A stretch of DNA of 6,770 nt from Candidatus Omnitrophota bacterium (GTDB taxonomy: Bacteria > Omnitrophota > Gorgyraeia > Gygaellales > UBA12090), in the NCBI GenBank assembly GCA_003510525.1, contig DOMD01000032.1, forward strand, positions 2,232 through 9,001, read 5' to 3'. Shown here piece after piece: positions 4,854-6,770 of the stretch. The notes beneath the pieces were generated by a model that worked only from the letters and a program-made list of their open reading frames with translations, was not told the DNA's origin and made no database searches. Position 1 is the stretch's first letter. Every line of letters begins with the position of its first letter. A program made the position numbers and the translations under genes.

Positions 4854-6761
4854 ATGGCTGAAAATAAATTTTACGGAGATAGCGCCACCCAGGAAATGCG
4901 TCAGGTGGCTGAAGATTTAGGTATTCAGACTGTCTGGGACAGAGAACTCTTGCAGCAGCCCCACTGCGGATTCGGATTATTGGGAATTTGTTGTAAAAAT
5001 TGTAACTTAGGCCCTTGCAGGATTGACCCTTTTAATCCCAACGGCCCCAAGCTGGGCGTCTGCGGCGCTGACGCGGATGTGATTGCCGCGCGTAATCTCC
5101 TGCGCCATATTACCGCCGGCTCCGCCTGTCATAATGACCACGGAAGGGAGCTTACTAAGGCCTTTAAGCTGGCCGCCCAGGGCAAGGCTCCGGGGTATCA
5201 GATTACCGATGAGTCTAAGCTTAAAGTCCTGGCTCAGGAATACGGGGTCAAGGTTGAGGGCAGAAGCCCTCAGGATATTGCCGTGGATTTAGCCGACCGG
5301 ATTTTTGCCGAATACGGACAGCAGGAGGGAGAACTGGTTCTTATCCAGCGCGCGCCCAAGAAGACCAAAGAGATGTGGAGAAAGCTGGGGATTATGCCCC
5401 GGGGTATTGACCGGGAGGTAGTTGAGGCCCTGGCCCGGACCAATATGGGAGTGGATAATGACTACCGCTCTCTGATGCGCCACGGCATGCGGGTGGCCTT
5501 AAGCGACGGCTGGGGCGGTTCAATGATTGCCACCGAATTAACTGATATTTTATTTCGCTCTCCCCGTCCGCTTGATTCCCGGGCCAACTTAGGGGTCTTA
5601 AAATACGACCAGGTGAATATCCTGGTTCACGGCCATGTACCGGTGTTATCCGATATGATTGCCCAGGCCGCCAGCGACCCGGAGATGATAAAGTTAGCCA
5701 AGGAAAAGGGCGCTTCCGGAATAACCGTGGCCGGGGTCTGTTGCACCGCTTTAGAGGTTTTGATTAGACGGGGAGTTCCGGTTGCCGGGAACTTTTTACA
5801 GCAGGAACTGGCCTTAGTTACCGGTGTAGTTGAGATGCTCATAGTTGACTTGCAATGCGTTATGCCTTCTTTGCCGAATATCGCCGCAAATTTTCACACT
5901 AAGGTGATTTCCACCAGCCCCCGGGCCCATTTTCCGGGCAGTGAATATGTTGAGTTTAAGGAAGAGCAGGGTTATGAAATTGCTAAAAAACTGATTCAGG
6001 CGGCAATTGAAAACTATCCTCATCGTAACCAGGAAAAGGTGCATATTCCCCGGGCCGTGGAAACCTTAATCTCCGGCTTCACCACTGAGTATATCTTTGA
6101 GATGTTAGGGGGTAAGACATTATCTACTTATAAGCCGCTTAACGACGGAGTGGCAATGGGAAGGATCAGGGGTGTCGCGGCAGTGGTAGGATGCGATAAT
6201 CCTAAGATGCAAAGCGGTGAAACCCATATCAAGTTAATCAAGGAATTGCTTAAGAATGATATTCTGGTAGTGCAGACCGGCTGTGCCGCTACCGCCTGCG
6301 GCAAGGAAGGCCTGCTTACTCCGGAAACCGCTTTTAAATACGCCGGCAAGGGCCTTCAGGAAATCTGTGAGGCGGTGGGATGTCCTCCGATTTTACATAT
6401 GGGGCCTTGCGTGGATAATTCCCGGATTTTGACTGCCTGCTGCGAAATAGTCGGTGCCGGAGGCTTAGGTGTGGGCCTGGATGAACTTCCGGTTGTCGGA
6501 ATCGCCCCGGAATGGATGTCCGAGAAGGCCATTGCTATCGGCTGGTATTTCGTGGCCTCCGGGGCTTTGGTGATTTTTGGCCAGCCTTTTCCGGTATACG
6601 GCGCTAAAAATATGACTAATTTTGTTACTAAAGAGGTTGAGGAGTTAACCGGAGGAAAGTGGGCCTTTGAAATTGACCCGCTTAAAATGGCCAAGATTAC
6701 CATTGAGCATATGAATTCCAAGAGAAAGGCCTTAAACCTTAAGCCGATGATGTACCAATAA
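4854..6761 (+). CDS. cooS: Ni-Fe carbon monoxide dehydrogenase catalytic subunit
   Basis: This complete 635-residue anaerobic CODH interconverts CO and CO2. N-terminal cysteines C38 and C46 fit the intersubunit D-cluster. C47, C50, C55 and C70 fit the B-cluster. C-cluster ligands are visible as HGH (259-261), C296/C297 in GVCCTALEVL, C335 in LQCVMPS, C447 in VGCDNPK, C477 in TGCAATACGKEG, and C519 in MGPCVDNSR. A catalytic lysine lies at K558 in PEWMSEKA, and the proton-channel histidines in ACHNDHGR. No key residue is missing. GGAGGTGA at 4843-4850 precedes ATG 4854. The folate genes upstream point to acetyl-CoA synthesis (acsA-type role) rather than CO respiration, but no acsB is visible before the window ends, so a free-standing CODH is possible. 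Confidence 0.96.
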   Translation: MAENKFYGDSATQEMRQVAEDLGIQTVWDRELLQQPHCGFGLLGICCKNCNLGPCRIDPFNPNGPKLGVCGADADVIAARNLLRHITAGSACHNDHGRELTKAFKLAAQGKAPGYQITDESKLKVLAQEYGVKVEGRSPQDIAVDLADRIFAEYGQQEGELVLIQRAPKKTKEMWRKLGIMPRGIDREVVEALARTNMGVDNDYRSLMRHGMRVALSDGWGGSMIATELTDILFRSPRPLDSRANLGVLKYDQVNILVHGHVPVLSDMIAQAASDPEMIKLAKEKGASGITVAGVCCTALEVLIRRGVPVAGNFLQQELALVTGVVEMLIVDLQCVMPSLPNIAANFHTKVISTSPRAHFPGSEYVEFKEEQGYEIAKKLIQAAIENYPHRNQEKVHIPRAVETLISGFTTEYIFEMLGGKTLSTYKPLNDGVAMGRIRGVAAVVGCDNPKMQSGETHIKLIKELLKNDILVVQTGCAATACGKEGLLTPETAFKYAGKGLQEICEAVGCPPILHMGPCVDNSRILTACCEIVGAGGLGVGLDELPVVGIAPEWMSEKAIAIGWYFVASGALVIFGQPFPVYGAKNMTNFVTKEVEELTGGKWAFEIDPLKMAKITIEHMNSKRKALNLKPMMYQ

Positions 6762-6770
6762 AATTCAAAA

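Noticed and set aside
6282..6299. Extra cysteine C482 close to the C-cluster ligand C477 as an unusual cluster variant
   Set aside because: The TGCAATAC arrangement is, to my knowledge, common in CODHs of this type, so it is not a special feature.
5289..6721. Several antisense open frames inside cooS
   Set aside because: They are shadows of GC-moderate coding DNA: no ribosome binding sites, no family resemblance, and cooS itself is complete and conserved on the plus strand.
1..6770. CRISPR array, tRNA, rRNA, transposase or integrase
   Set aside because: No regularly spaced repeats, cloverleaf-like segment, rRNA signature or recombinase/transposase motif was seen in any frame.

Overview
This window looks like the chromosome of an uncultured anaerobic bacterium that runs the Wood-Ljungdahl (reductive acetyl-CoA) pathway. 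The right three quarters (about 1,680-6,761) is one same-strand run of C1-folate and CO-dehydrogenase genes: fchA, folD, metF, cooC, cooS. The standard code fits, since several genes end cleanly at TGA, TAA or TAG. The gene style and moderate GC would suit a candidate phylum such as Omnitrophota, but that assignment is a low-confidence impression.

Layout. Positions 1-516 are AT-rich and hold no intact gene. They contain a relic of the 5' end of fchA (84-155), a palindrome followed by a strong ribosome binding site and a seven-codon ORF (249-302), and a TAACAACGC-type imperfect inverted repeat (329-384). Positions 517-976 carry an overlapping DUF4160/DUF2442 pair behind an extended -10 promoter. 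Positions 982-1033 form a folded element with the architecture of an integron attC site. Positions 1054-1636 carry a second overlapping pair, a 66-aa protein and a small nucleotidyltransferase. Both pairs look like accessory, toxin-antitoxin-style cargo.

The accessory block is bracketed by a 44-bp imperfect direct repeat (73-116 and 1674-1717, 39 of 44 identical). The right copy is the start of the intact fchA and the left copy is a dead fragment of the same start. This suggests that the roughly 1.6-kb block was inserted at, or rearranged into, the head of the folate/CODH operon.

How the genes work together. FchA and FolD interconvert formyl-, methenyl- and methylene-tetrahydrofolate. MetF reduces methylene- to methyl-tetrahydrofolate (methyl branch). 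CooS reduces CO2 to CO or oxidises CO (carbonyl branch), with nickel inserted by CooC. The FolD is unusual: the lysine needed for cyclohydrolase activity is glutamine here and the active-site aspartate is glutamate. FchA, encoded immediately upstream with stop-start overlap, may therefore do the cyclohydrolase step. Formyl-THF synthetase, MetV and the ACS/corrinoid subunits are not in the window.
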